From Megascapheus bottae (lineage: Eukaryota > Chordata > Mammalia > Rodentia > Geomyidae), in NCBI GenBank assembly GCA_024803745.1, contig JANJXV010000016.1:45775763-45839762 (forward strand): a stretch of 64,000 nucleotides of DNA. The letters run 5' to 3'. Every line of letters begins with the position of its first letter. Within the stretch, counting starts at the first letter, position 1. Shown piece by piece: positions 1 through 11,635 of this stretch. The notes under the pieces were generated by a model. It saw only the letters and a list, made by a program, of their open reading frames with translations. It made no database searches and was not told the origin of the DNA. The position numbers and the translations under genes were made by a program.

Positions 1-639
1 AGAACCTTCTGGAACATAGCATAGTGCTCTGCAAAATATCTGGTACTGGGTTTGCTAAGCTGGGTAAAGATTGAGAAAAATACATTGACTTCAGATCTCT
101 TCTAAAACCTAATCACAGGGTTTTACAAAAGAGAACAGTACAAGTAGTTATCAGAGAGCCAAGACAGCCAGGAAAGACAAGTGGGGCTGGCAGTGAGGAG
201 TTGAGAGGGGCCTCTCAGTGCAGGAAGCCAGAGCAGGAGTGGCAGGCACAGGGAGGCTGGGCAGGGCCGAGGGACATGCTGGCCCGGGGGACGCACACCA
301 GGCTCTGTCAGAAGATCCCTCCCAGGCTTCTCTCACCACAGTTCATGCGCTTCACGGAACCCCATTGTCCCTGTTACTCATGTTGTTGGGGACTGGGGGC
401 AGGAAAATTAACCTGCTGTCTTCAGACCTTGTTCAGCCATGGACCTGGCTTAGGAAGAGCACCACGTAGACTTGGCAGGACTGCATGTCCTCCCTGAGCC
501 ACCCGGGCCACTGTTGAGGGCTGTGAGGAAGGGAGTCCACACAGAACACAAAGGCACAGTGCCCTCAGCCCCGGGCAGCCTCTCAGGGCCAGACCCTTTC
601 CCAGATCCTGCCTCACGCACATGGCATGCACACAAAACG
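1..639. other. Intergenic sequence, nothing recognised
   Basis: No ORF here has an exon-like pattern. The short open frames on both strands overlap each other and match no family I recognise. I see no clear interspersed repeat. Confidence 0.6.
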
Positions 640-985
640 GTGCTGTCCTCTCAGCTGTGCGAAGGCCTCACCATCGAGGGCATCCCAGGCCAGCCACACT
701 GAGCCCAAGGCAGGGAGGCAGCCATGCACGCCAAGCCCGCCAAGCCCGCCATGGTGGGGCCAGAACACACACCGAGCCTGCCGCAGTGAGGCCACCACAC
801 ACGCCGAGCCCACCATGCTGATCCCACCACAGCGAGACCACCACGCACAGCAAGCCACACTGAACCCCCCAACAGGGAGGCCACCACACAGGCCAAGCCT
901 GCCACAGTGAGGTCTCCACAGACGCCGAACCGCCACGCTGAGCCCCACAACAGGGAGGCTGGCACACATGCCAAGCACTTCAGTA
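640..985. repeat. Degenerate minisatellite, roughly 30-bp unit
   Basis: Phrases such as GAGGCCACCACAC, CGCCGAGCC, AAGCCTGCCACAGTGAGG and CAACAGGGAGGC recur in the same order every 30 or so bases with many substitutions and indels. The open frames on both strands follow from the repeat composition. No transcription signal is visible. Confidence 0.65.
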
Positions 986-1867
986 AAGCCCAGCACATGC
1001 ACTGATCCATGCCTCAGTTTCCCATTGGTAAGATGCAGGAAACCGGACAGGCTTTCATCCCAGGGGCACTGCCACCTGACTCTGACTGCCCCAGCTGTGA
1101 CTCCCTCAGAGCCCCAGCCAGTCCCAGCCAATATTTGCTGGCTGCTTCTGAATCTTTGGAGAGATTTTCACCACTGAACTCAGCAGGACTGCGCGTGGCT
1201 GGTCAAAGGTGAGTAGAGATGTGCGGGGTGAAGGAGAGCTGCATGAGAAATGCCTGCATGAGAGGAAACTGCCCAAGCTGTTTCAGAAGTAAGTCTAGAA
1301 CCCCAGGTGAAGTCTCTGCTTATGACTTTTCATAAAGGGAATGTTGTTGGATTCAGTTAATAAGTTTTAATAAAGCTTTTCCTTAGTATTTGTGACCTTT
1401 AAACAACACAGAATTGAGAAGTCTTTTTAACAGCATGACACTCCTGCAGGCTTGGGAATGAGGTCACCACAAACCACAGGCCTGACCATGCTCTAGATGC
1501 ACCTGGCCTCGAGGGTCAGGCTCCTGCAGGGCCCAGGGGCTGTCGGATGTGGCTTGCTGACCACTTGGCTGGTCTGCTGGCCAAGGGCCATGGAGACACT
1601 CCTCATCTACTACCAAGCTTCAGCATTTCTCTCAGAAACCCTGAACAGGATGGTTGAATATCTTCACTCAACAGCTGACCCACAAAGAGTCCAGAGCCAA
1701 GGCCAGCTGGAGGTGCTCATCAGAGGGTGGGGGTGGGTGCCAAGAAGTCAGCCTGAAGACTAGGCCAAAGGCTACTCACACAAAGCTCTGCTAAAACACC
1801 GTTTAACATCCTCAGATAAATAAGGAATGTGCATATATAAAGTCCACAGTAATAACCAAAATGTCAG
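986..1867. other. Intergenic sequence, nothing recognised
   Basis: Unique-looking sequence. The open frame at 1497-1763 shows no recognisable domain and no splice context. Confidence 0.55.
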
Positions 1868-1977
1868 GGTGGAGGCATGGCTCAAGTGTCAGAGTGCCAG
1901 CCAAGCAAGTCATCTGAGTGTGCAAAGAACCCTGAATTTAAACCCCTGGCAATAATAATAATAATAATAATAAATAA
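1868..1977 (+). repeat. ID-like SINE monomer with AAT-rich tail
   Basis: The sequence carries the ID-like order seen elsewhere in the window: a GGCATGGCTCAAGTG start, then ACCCTGAATTTAAACCCC near the end. It finishes in an (AAT)n tail instead of pure A. The copy is diverged. Confidence 0.65.
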
Positions 1978-2044
1978 TGAACTAGAATATATCTACAATG
2001 TCACCACCTTGAGGTTACTAATGACATTTTGTGTATTTCCTTCC

Positions 2045-2640
2045 AGACATGTACACATGCATGTCTGTGTATGAGTTGTGTTGCGTATGTATGTCTGTGT
2101 TATCTCTGTGAGTTTAGTGTATACATGTGTCCCTTTCCGTGTGACGTGAGTTGTGTGTGAGTTATATGTGATTATGAGAGATGTGAGTTGTATGTATATG
2201 TAGCTGTGGATGTAAACATGTACGTGCATGTGAATCATAGGCGTGAGAGTATACCTTATGGCTATGGATCCATGTGCATGTGAGTGTGCATGTATGTGAA
2301 TATGTATGAATGTGAGCATGGGACTGCGAATGGCGTGAGTGTGGCTGTGCAGTGAGTGTGTGAGTCTGCATACAATTGGACAGGAGCCTGTATTATGTGG
2401 GCTTGTATGTGAGTGTGTAAGGGGTACACTAGGAGCATATGTGTGTGTGTGTGTGTTAATGAGAGTAAGCCTATGTGCGTGCGTGAGGGTGTGAGGAGTG
2501 CATGGGTATGGATGTGTATATGCACACGTGTGTGACTCATGCAATGTGGGCCTTTCATGTTGCGCACATGTATGTACATGTGCAGGAATGTGAGTATGCA
2601 CATGCAATGTGGGCATATACACACAAGACTGTCCAGGTCA
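2045..2640. repeat. TG/TATG-rich degenerate simple-sequence region
   Basis: About 600 bases are dominated by TGTG, TATGTG, TGAGTG and ATGTATG words, with one purer (TG)n run near 2440-2455. The His/Thr-rich 209-codon frame on the minus strand is a product of this composition and is not a gene. Confidence 0.85.
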
Positions 2641-3440
2641 GGTCACACAGTGCCACATCTTCTCTCACACAGGTCGTGCTGGAGAGACAGCTGTGGATTC
2701 CACACATAGCCTACAACAGTGTGTGTCAGCCACACAGCAAGTGTTTAATAATGTTTATATACTCAGTTTACACACGGCTGCACACTGTCTTTTCCACACA
2801 GTGGTGTGATACCATCCCATGGCACTGTGATCTTTGAAAACACAAACTTTAATCTAGTACTATTTTCTACGTGCTGGGTATCGCTGCTGTCTGCTTTTAC
2901 AATGACACCAGTGAAAGCCTTACATGTGAAGCCCGGTAGCCATGCACACTCATTCTCTCGGGGTTAGTCCTGGAAGCCAGGTGGCAGGCAGAGGGCATGG
3001 ACTTCATAGTCCAGGATTCGCCCTGAGGCTGGTCCCTGAGAGAAAGCTGGTCCCACAGAGATGAGTGACCACTGACCCCAAACCTCGGCCTGCGTGACCA
3101 TCTCTTGTTCCAGGCAGGACCCAGGACTTCCTGAATCTCCAAGGTTGTTGGAACAGAGGACAGAATGGCACACTGGACCCCAGCTGGCCTCCCCAGGCCA
3201 AGTGACATCTGGGCTAGCAGCTTTGTTCCCCTTCTCTCAACTCAGACACATCCAGGGGAATATCTAGGATTGACCATTGTCCTGTCCAGCAGTGGGGAGT
3301 GAAAAGGGAATGCTCTGCTACCTGTGACTTTTAAGGCTAAGGGACATCACTGGCCCACGAATCAGATCTCCAACACGTGGTCTTGCAGTGTGAAAACCAG
3401 CTAGATAGACAGTGCCCTGCAACTGCATGATGCAAGAAAG
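2641..3440. other. Intergenic sequence, nothing recognised
   Basis: I see no SINE, LINE or exon signature here. Short open frames on both strands overlap one another, as expected by chance. Confidence 0.5.
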
Positions 3441-3441
3441 C

Positions 3442-3646
3442 CCAAACCAGGGCCAGGAGCATGGCCTAGTGGTAGATTGCTTGCCTAGCATGCACGAAGC
3501 CCTGGGCTTAATTCCTTGGTACCACATACTCAGAAAAGGCTAGACGTGGTTCTATGGCTCAAGTAGTAGAGCACTACCCTTGAGAAAGCTCAAGGACAGT
3601 GTTCAGGCCTTGAGTTCAAGTGTCAGGGAAAGTAATAAAAAATGCC
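3442..3646 (+). repeat. Dimeric ID-derived SINE (type A)
   Basis: The copy starts GGGCCAGGAGCATGGCCTAGTG and has an internal B-box-like segment near TTAATTCCTTGGTACC. A second ID-like part begins at TGGCTCAAGTAGTAGAG. It matches the other type A copies in the window over about 200 bases. It is a pol III retroposon of the tRNA/ID lineage, and diverged. Confidence 0.85.
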
Positions 3647-4690
3647 AAGGCCAGAGGAGCCATGCAGAGGCCTGCACTGTGCTCCATTCTGTAGAGAACC
3701 CAGCATTTGTACAGGCAGTGACCAGAGCACTGAACAGCCCAGCAATCACTTGGCCATCCTTCTGGGCCCAGGTCCTCTCCAATGGGCCCAGTCACAGCTT
3801 TAGCCACTGGACAAGCCTCACAAAGCATGTGCTGCTGATAATAGTGAGTAGCCTGGACTGTCCTGGGGCCACAGAGTGTCCTTACCCTGTGAGATAAACG
3901 GCCACCCAGGGCACAAGCCCCCAGGACAATCTTTGCTCCTCATCACAACCAAGCAACAAACAGCTGCTGATAAATGGCTTACCCTAGGCCAAAGCTGTGG
4001 CCTCCAAAAGAGAGGCCACACACCAGCAGGAAAGCCACAGCCTCCATCCCCTGGGAATTGACAGTGCATCAAGACTGGTCTTCTGCATGCTCAATCAAAG
4101 CTAGCATTATCAGTGGCTTGGGAGGGCCGCTGGTCCTGAATGTGAATTTGACTCACCCCAAGTCAAAGCCTCAGAATCAGGTCTCCACTGTGCACATAGC
4201 AGCCATGGTGGGTCCGTGCCAGGTCTGGGGCCCGAGCACTTGCAACCATACTTTCTTTCCAGAGGCAGCCAGGATGGTGAAGACAAGCTGCCCCAAGAGA
4301 CAACCTCATACTTCTGTTTTCAAATTGGAAACAGCATTACTGGCTCTAATTTTCTGTGAAATTAACCGACACTCTTGCACTCCTCTAGTGCGTGAGCTGC
4401 CATCCTGTGGGCAACAAGGAAACAGGAGCCCAACAGGCGATTTCCGCTGGAAGATGCTCTATTCTCAAGGAGCGCCGTGGGCACAGGGCCCGCTGGGAGG
4501 AAGCACCATGCATGCGTGGGCACAGGGCCCACTGGGAGGAGGCAGCCTCCACTCAGGCCACTAGCTGGAGCAACCTTCTGCCCACACTTTTTATACAAGT
4601 GTGCAACTTTTTAACTGTGAAATAAGTACTATTCTCACTTATAACAGGGCTGTCTCTAAATAAGCCTTCCGCTAATAAATATCTCCACTT
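3647..4690. other. Intergenic sequence with a small tandem duplication
   Basis: No gene is supportable. Between about 4476 and 4552 a 38-40-bp segment built around GGGCACAGGGCCC and CTGGGAGGA occurs twice in tandem. Open frames over this interval overlap on both strands and have no family resemblance. Confidence 0.55.
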
Positions 4691-4699
4691 GCTGAAAGA

Positions 4700-4800
4700 A
4701 AGATGAGGGAAGAAAGAATGCAGAGAGAGAGAGCAGGGAAAAGAGGAAAGGAGTGGGGGAGAGAAGAGAAGGGGAGGGGAGGGCAGAGGAGCGGAAAGGT
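4700..4800. repeat. GA-rich (purine) low-complexity tract
   Basis: The + strand is almost entirely A and G, with AGAGAG, GGAAAAGAGG and GGGGAGGGGAGGG words. It is a simple homopurine tract with no other structure. Confidence 0.8.
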
Positions 4801-5545
4801 CTGTGAAGCCTTGACTCTGTTCTGCCTTCTCCGGGGAGAAGCACTGCAGCCCCCCCTCAGCCTCACACCCATCCCAGCCCCCTTCCAGTCCATTAGCCAC
4901 CTACTGCTGTCTGTTGTCCAGCCCAGGCTGGGGTTCCTGGCTTTCCACAGAGAGGGCCAGCCTCTAGCCTCTGCTCCACCCATTTCTCCGCAGCCTCTAG
5001 TCATGCTGCACCTCCTGCAGCTGCTCTTGTGTTCCCACACACAGCAATGGGGCCCAAGTTGTGTTGGGATGGCGGCCCTCTCAAATCCCTGTGACAACCT
5101 GATGTCCGCATGACGATCCTTCCCTGGCTCCAAGCTACTTCCAAGCCTCCGCGACAGGTTATCAGAGTGGTCTGTGAGCTGTTGCTAAGATCAAGGAACC
5201 CTGGAGCCCAATAGCCAGCAGCAGCAAATGCTAGAGCCAGATAACAGCCTGAGCTGCCCCTACGGGCCAAGCCGTGACCCCAGAGCTCCTCCTGAGTGGA
5301 AGTGGATCTGCGGCTATCCACAGCCTCAAGGCTGCCATGTGCTGTTCCTGCTCCTCTGAAACTGTCCACGTATACCTTTGGGATTTCATGGTGGCCCTCT
5401 TGAGGGCCAGCCCCTCCTCACACTCAGCAAACAGTGACACGGATGTTATTGGAGGGATGCTGTAACTGCAGAATGCATGTCACCTTAAACACATAACTTT
5501 AAAGATCCAGTTGTGCCCCAGTGTGGTGACCGTAAGAAATGCAGG
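4801..5545. other. Intergenic sequence, nothing recognised
   Basis: Unique-looking and moderately GC-rich. Frames of 120-150 codons overlap on opposite strands (4672-5133 minus, 4703-5113 plus). None shows a domain, and the larger ones start in the GA tract. Confidence 0.5.
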
Positions 5546-5751
5546 CCAGCAACACATGTTCACAGTGGTGTCACATCCGACATGCTCACTGTGGGGCAGG
5601 GGTGCACGTGCATGTCTTCCCACCTCTGACATGCTTGTGGTGGAGTGTGTTGTGTCTATGTGCTCTTACTTCTGACGTGCCCACATGGTGTGTGTGCAGG
5701 TGTGTGGGTTCCCACCTCTGACATGCTCACCGTGGGGTGTTGCTCATGGTG

Positions 5752-5792
<41 letters not shown>

Positions 5793-5835
5793 CGCGCGCG
5801 TATGTGTTCCCACCTTTGGCATGCTCACTGTGTGG
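5546..5835. repeat. Degenerate minisatellite with embedded (TG)n(CG)n
   Basis: A module reading roughly TTCCCACCTCTGACATGCTC followed by GTGGGGTGT recurs about four times (near 5565, 5620, 5708 and 5808). A pure (TG)n run with an adjoining CGCGCGCG stretch sits inside it at about 5752-5802. The alternating purine-pyrimidine run could form Z-DNA. Confidence 0.75.
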
Positions 5836-7350
5836 TTTCTGAAGATCCTTGCAGAGCTTTAGGTCTCTTTGACGCCTGACAAACCCAGCCATTGGCTTGA
5901 TGATTCTCTAAGGCCAGGTGCTACACTTATCTAATTTATCCACTCATCCAGTTTCTCAACAAATGTTCCTAAAATGCTTTCATACCCGCCCCAGCACTCT
6001 AAACAGATGCTTAATAATAGGCCAGAACACCCCTTGATGTGACTGCACTGCATGCTACAGCTTGTCCACCGAAAGATGACGGCCAGTATGGGACTCCACC
6101 CCCAAACCTGCAGCCCAGCATACGAGGAGGCGTCCTGGGAGGCCCCACGACAGAGGTGGTGACTGCCTTGCCAGAAGACAGTCATGTCTGTGGATATGTG
6201 CAAGCAGGTACAACTTTCTTTCTGGGATAAGAATAATTCTGAGAAAGTGTAACAAATTAAAAAAAAATCTATCCTTAGGAGACCCAAATTCAAACACCGC
6301 CTCTCTCTTAACCAGTTATGTTGATAACTCTCACGTAGCCAGCTGTGTGTACACAATAGCCCATGTACATATGCATGTGCACATGTCTGTGCATGTATGT
6401 GAACACATAGAGGTGTCCTGTAGAAGGGGAGGCCCTTGAGGAAGATGGGGTAATCTCCTCACCCCTCCCAACCCTGCAGGTGTCTCAGCAGAGAGAAGAT
6501 GGGAGAATACAAATCTCCAAGCTTCATCAGAGGGCAGCCATGTGTGGCCCAGAGCTCCTGGCAATGGCTCCTCCACTTCCACTGGCTCTGGTGGCACCAA
6601 AACTCTAGGCACACAGGCATGGCTCCCTAATTCCATAAGCTTCCCAACTGCAGTATCTGCACAAAGTTCCAAGTTACCAAAGAGAAGATCTTCCCCACAC
6701 AGTTATCTGATGGTTTGAAGTAAATCGAAGCCTCCTGCCTCAGAGGTCTATGAGAAGAACAAATGAGGTCGACTTCTACCCCGAGTGGAAGTAAAGAATT
6801 CCTGAACATCATGTTAAGACACCAGTGTCTACTTGTTTCTGAGTTCTGGAACTGCTGCTCCAGCTCCCACTCCATGCTGCCACACACAAAATGTTTTTCC
6901 TTAGTTTTAAACCCAGTCCTTCCAAAAATAAGTCCTGAGTAGATCATGTGCCATTATGGGCTTGATTTCTATCTTCCTATTACATATTCAAATATATAAT
7001 CCAGTTAACAAATAGAAAAGTAGTAGAATAAAATGCCACTCTGGAGCTCAGGATCAGGTATGTTCTGGGGACTTTTCAGGACACTTGCCCTTGGTGAGGA
7101 GTCTGTAGGTGCTTTTCTAGTCCCAAGATCTCAAAGCTGGGCCCCCTCTTGCACAGGCCTGATGGAGAAATGTCTCCATCTAGTGATCACTTCTTGCATT
7201 ACATAAAGTTGCAAATTGCAGCCAGGATCCCTGACTTCCCTGGAATGATTTCAGAATAGGACAAGGGTGATGGTCATACAACCCTGTGGATGTTGAATGT
7301 CACTGTGTATTGAGAAGAGTAAATTACATAGAATAATTTCTATATAATTG
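5836..7350. other. Intergenic sequence, nothing recognised
   Basis: AT-richer, unique-looking sequence. A short TGTG/CATG-rich patch lies at 6340-6410. The 141-codon minus frame at 5931-6356 has no recognisable domain and no splice support. Confidence 0.5.
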
Positions 7351-7354
7351 TGGC

Positions 7355-7683
7355 CAAGTCCCCGTAGCTACTATCCCTAGCAACTCAGAAGACTGAAATC
7401 AGAAGATCAAGCCTCAAGGCCAGCTGAAGCAGAAAAGTTCACTAGACATTGTCCCCCAAATAACCAGCAAAAAAGAGGGCTAAAGTTGTGGGTCAGGTGG
7501 TAGAGTATCTACTGAGAAAGCAAGCTAAGCAAGATTGAGACTCTGAGTTCAAACCCCCAGTGCCAAAACAATATTGGGAAGGCTTTCAACAGAAACAGAG
7601 GTCTGGGGATATGGGTCAAATTGCAGAGAGTTTGCATGAGCAAGTATAAGGTTTTGCATTCAAATCTCAGCACAAAAAAAAAC
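7355..7683 (+). repeat. Composite B1/ID SINE followed by an ID-like monomer
   Basis: The B1-like left arm is at 7360-7440 (GTAGCTACTATCCCTAGCAACTCAG). An ID-like right arm ends in TTCAAACCCCCAGTGCC near 7562. A second ID-like unit follows at about 7599-7683, ending in an A run. Both copies are strongly diverged. Confidence 0.65.
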
Positions 7684-7856
7684 AGGGCCAGGAGTTTGGC
7701 CTAGTGGTGGAATGTTTGCCAAGCATGCACAAAAGCCCAGGTTCAATTCCTCAGCACCACATAATAGGAAAGCTGTGGCTCCAGTGGTAGAGTGCTAGCC
7801 TAGAGGAAAGCCAAAGGACAGTGCTTAGGCCCTGAGTTTAAGTCCTCAGGACTGGC
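7684..7856 (+). repeat. Dimeric ID-derived SINE (type A)
   Basis: The copy begins AGGGCCAGGAGTTTGGCCTAG and ends at the CAGGACTGGC typical of the family. Its tail is replaced by the GGGA-rich tract that follows. Confidence 0.85.
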
Positions 7857-8038
7857 AAGAGAGAGGGAGGGAGGGAGAGGGGGAGGGAGGGAGGGGTGGG
7901 AGAGAGGGAGGAAAGTAGGGAGGGAGGGAGGGAGGGAGGGAGAGAGAGGGGGAGAGAGAGGGGGGAGGAAGGAAGGGAGGGAGTGGGAGGGAGAGGGGGG
8001 AGGGAGGGAAGAAGGGAGGGAGGCAGGGAGAGAGAGGG
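7857..8038. repeat. (GGGA)n / (GGGAG)n purine simple repeat
   Basis: An unbroken + strand homopurine tract of about 180 bases made of GGGA and GGAG words grows directly out of the SINE tail. The Ser/Pro/Leu-rich minus frames here come from the repeat. It could form triplex or G-quadruplex structures. Confidence 0.9.
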
Positions 8039-9215
8039 GTGGTGGTGGAGATCATGGTCCATGTCTTCTTAGTAGTGAAATTAAATGACCCGAACCCCAG
8101 TGAAACCTTTTCTTCATTTCATCTAGGGGTACAGAACCAATTCGTGTGTGCATGTGTATGTACACACGTGCACATGCATGTGTGCACATGCACACCACAA
8201 TGTTTGCCAGGGACCCCTTTCCTAATATTTAACAAGTTGTTTCTTCTTGCCGCCACTTCCCCCGCGTGCTTGGGGCTGCAATTACACAGCTCTAGGATGT
8301 AAGCTGCATATGCCTCAACTCCTGCCCCAAATGGTGCTGGGGGGGTGGTTAAGCTATGAGGTCTTATTCTAGGGGAGTAGGAAACATCTGCTTCTTGATG
8401 GAAGCCATGTGTTATTATAAGACACAACGTCAGGCACTTTAACATGATATATTCCTTACAATTACACTTACCAAACAGAAAACCACTGCAGAATTCCCAC
8501 TAATGTTCTCATCACACACCAACTCAAGAGGCTTCCCCTGTGCCTCACGTGGGATTGATCAGTGCAATTATTTTGTAAAGGTCTTTGTCAGTGGATTCAA
8601 AATAACCAGAAACAATAATTATTATTATTTAGGATTCAACTGTTAATTTTCCAGTTGAGATGAAGCCTTAGCCACACACAGCTACAGGTGTGGGTAAAGA
8701 GGAAAACAAAGTTGTCTTCTAGGAGGGCTTCAGAGCAGTGAGGAGCAAGAGCCCATGCAAACATGTTGAGAATGCTAGCCCAGGGTCCCAGGGCCCACGT
8801 GACCCTTTGGTCTGCTGCACTGTGGTTCACCTCCCCACCCTGACCCCTCCTTCTTGTCTGTCACACAGAACAGGCTTTGCTGAGCCAGGCAGGAAGATGA
8901 AGCCTCACAGCATCTCAGGACAACTTGGAGGGCCATATCCACCCACAGCTCTGGCCAGGATCACTGGAACTGCTCTGCCTGCCTGTACTTCAGCTCGCCA
9001 CTCCTCTGTGCAGCCTTGCTTCCTCAACATGCTCCCCACAGCTTAGATTCTAAGCACATCCCACCAGGAAACCTATGTGCAAGACAGCTAGACTACAGTG
9101 CACCGAGAAAAAGAATCATCCAGCCAGAGGCCCTGAGATAGAGAGCTCAAGCAAAGAGATGAAAATAAAGGAAGCGGGAAAGTGAGAAGAGGGATACTGC
9201 TGTCAACTAGACTGG
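8039..9215. other. Intergenic sequence, nothing recognised
   Basis: Mostly unique-looking. A short CA/TG-rich patch lies at 8140-8195. I see no exon-like frame. Confidence 0.5.
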
Positions 9216-9219
9216 AAGT

Positions 9220-9910
9220 AAAGGCTTTGAAGGATTATTATTAGCCACCTTAAGAAAATTAAGATGGCATACAAAAATTCCTAGGAAGACAAAAATAATC
9301 ACTCAAGGGGAAACAGAGAATCTAAATAAACCATAAAGAAAAAAAAGTCACTCAAGGGGAAATAGAGAATCTGAATAAACCATAAAGAAAAATTCAGTTC
9401 CCAGTGGTTTCAATTGTAAATTCTATCTTATTTTTTTTTTGGGGGGGAGGCCAGTCCTGGGCTTGAGCTCAGGGCCTGAGCACTGTTCTTGGACTTTCTC
9501 AAGGCTAGAGCTCTACCACTTGAGCCCCAGCACCACTTACAGCTTTTTTTTTTCTGTGTATGTGGTGCCGAGGAATCGAACCCAGGTCTTCGTGCATGCT
9601 AGGCAAGCACTCTACCACTAGGCCAAACTCCCTGCCTCGCAAATATATTACCCAACTATTTCAGAAAAAGGATAAGGTAATACTTCTGAGGTCACCTATG
9701 AAGACAATATGACCTGATATCAATGGCTCTTAAGAACATAAACCCAAAACTCCCTAGAATTAACAAATCAATCTAATAGCATATAACAAAGATTATAAAA
9801 CTTGGACAATTCAAATCTATCCATCCAAGATGATACAGGCTATTCTAACAAGTGAAAAATTATTCCATCTATGGATGTGGAATTGACAAAAATCAACTCC
9901 TATTCATGAT
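9220..9910 (+). mobile_element. Old L1 ORF2 fragment, split by a SINE
   Basis: In broken frames the sequence reads as L1 ORF2 around the start of the reverse transcriptase domain. Up to 9423 it resembles the stretch leading to the conserved FYQ segment, and it resumes after the SINE at about 9644. A segment of about 48 bases (CACTCAAGGGGAAA to AACCATAAAGAAAAA) is tandemly duplicated at 9301 and 9349. There is no intact frame. Confidence 0.6.
9424..9643 (-). repeat. Dimeric ID-derived SINE (type A), minus strand
   Basis: On the + strand it runs from a T run through CCAGTCCTGGGCTTGAGCTC to CCACTAGGCCAAACTCC, which is the reverse complement of type A. It is inserted in the L1 fragment. Confidence 0.9.
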
Positions 9911-9916
9911 CAACTC

Positions 9917-10345
9917 TTTTTTTTTTTTTTTTTTTTTTTTTTGCCAATCCTGGGCCTGAGCACTGTCCTTAGGCTTTCTCAAGGCCAGAGCTCTACCACT
10001 TGAGCCACAGCACCATTTCTGGCATTTTTCTTTTCTTTTCTTTCTTTTTTTTTTGGGGGGGGGCAGTCCTGGGTTTGGGCTCAGGGCCTGAGCACTGTGC
10101 TTGGGTTTGCTCAAGGCTAGAGCTTTAACCACTTGAGCCACAGCACCACTTCTAGCTTTTTTCTATGTATGTGGTACTAAGGACTTGAACCCGGGTCTTC
10201 ATGCATGCTAGGCAAGCACTCTACCACTAGGCCAAATTCCTTGCCCCTCAGCTTTTTTCTGTGTATGTGGTACCAAGGAATCAAACCCAGGTCTTCATGC
10301 ATGCTAGGCAAGCACTCTACCACTAGGCAAAACTTCCAGCCCCCT
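9917..10345 (-). repeat. SINE inserted in a SINE (two type A copies)
   Basis: An outer minus-strand type A copy is broken into two halves, at 9917-10020 and about 10246-10345. A full second minus-strand type A copy of about 225 bases with its own poly-T start lies between them. The outer copy resumes exactly at the linker (CAGCTTTTTTCTGTGTATG). Confidence 0.8.
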
Positions 10346-10856
10346 GATAAACTCTTGAAAAATAAGGAATAGAAAGGATCGAAGAAAACCAAATAGCAAT
10401 AAAGGACTACTTTCAAAACCCATATTCACCAAAGAAAGAAAACGAAACAGAAATGCACACATTTTTAGAAACATACAAAATTGCCTAAACTGAACCAAGA
10501 AATAAAAACCCACTATACAAGCCAATAATGCGCAGCAAGATAAAGGAAGTAATCAGAAGTCTTCTAATAAGGAAAAGTCCAGGCCTAGATGAATTCACTG
10601 CTGAATTCTATAAGACTTTTAAAAATGAACAAATACCAGTACTCCTCAAGCTTTTCCATGAAATAGAAGCAGGGAGAGTAATCCCAAACTCCTTCTATGA
10701 ACCAATAACATATTTATTCCCAAACCAGGTAAGGATCTAACAAAAATTTATCTGATGAACACAGATGCAAAGCTTCACAATAAAATACAGGATCCAGAAA
10801 CAAAAAAAAAATCATACGTTATGACCAAGTAGGCTTGGTTATAATGCAAAACTGGT

Positions 10857-11049
10857 GGGGCTGGGAGTTTGGCCTAGTGGTAGAGTGCTTGTCTAGCATG
10901 CACGAAGACCCGGGTTTGATTCCTCAGTACCCCACATACATAGCAAAAAGCCAGAAGTGGTGCTGAGGCTCAAGTGGTAGAGCTCTAGCCTTGAGAAAGT
11001 CCAAGGACAGTGTTCAAGCCCTGAGCTCAAGCCCAGGACTGCCAAAAAA
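10857..11049 (+). repeat. Type A SINE with 14-bp target-site duplication
   Basis: A full-length copy, GGGGCTGGGAGTTTGGCCTAG to CCCAGGACTGCC plus A run, is flanked by AATGCAAAACTGGT at 10843-10856 and again at 11050-11063. It clearly inserted into the L1. Confidence 0.95.
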
Positions 11050-11499
11050 AATGCAAAACTGGTTTAACATACGCAAATGAAGAAATGTAGTTCACCCTGT
11101 CAACAAAGCCAAGGTCAAGAACCACATGATCATCTCAATGGATACAGAAGAAGCCTTCAACAAACTACAACATTCATTCATGGTGAAAGCTTTGGAGAAA
11201 CTAGGAATAGAAGGAATATTCCTTAGATCAATAAAAAAGACATATACAACAGACCAACAGCCAATATCATACTAAATGGGGAAAAAATTAAACCATTTCC
11301 CCTAAAATCAGGAATAAGGCAAGGATACCCACTCTGCACTCCTCTTCAGTATAGTTCTGGAATTCTTAGCCAGAACAATGAGGCAAGAAAAGGACACTGA
11401 AGGGTTCCACATAGGGAAAAAATAAACTATCCCTATTTGCAGATGACATGATCTTATACCTAAAGGACACAAGAAAACTCCACTCCTTAATTCCTAGAG

Positions 11500-11635
11500 C
11501 TAGCTAATCTACCATTTTGGCAACGTACCTGGGTTTGATTTTTCAGTACCACAGAAAAAGCCAGAGCATAAAAAAGCCCAGGGACAGTATCCAGGATCTG
11601 AGTTCAAGCCCCAGGACTGATAAAAAATAATAAAA
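11500..11635 (+). repeat. Type A SINE remnant in the L1
   Basis: The pieces CCTGGGTTTGATTTTTCAGTACCACA and GAGTTCAAGCCCCAGGACTG are present in order, with internal deletion. It ends in an A/T-rich tail. Confidence 0.7.

Noticed and set aside
613..1131. 172-codon minus-strand ORF upstream
   Set aside because: It spans a degenerate minisatellite, with overlapping open frames on both strands and no recognisable domain.
1993..2622. His/Thr-rich 209-codon minus-strand ORF
   Set aside because: It is the translation of TG/CA simple repeat and has low complexity in every frame.
4672..5133. 153-codon minus and 136-codon plus ORFs
   Set aside because: They are mutually overlapping, partly within a GA-rich tract, with no domain and no splice context.
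7838..8062. Ser/Pro/Leu-rich minus ORFs
   Set aside because: They come from the GGGA simple repeat.
10528..10740. Plus-strand 70-codon ORF as a gene
   Set aside because: It is a fragment of L1 ORF2 reverse transcriptase in a decayed element.
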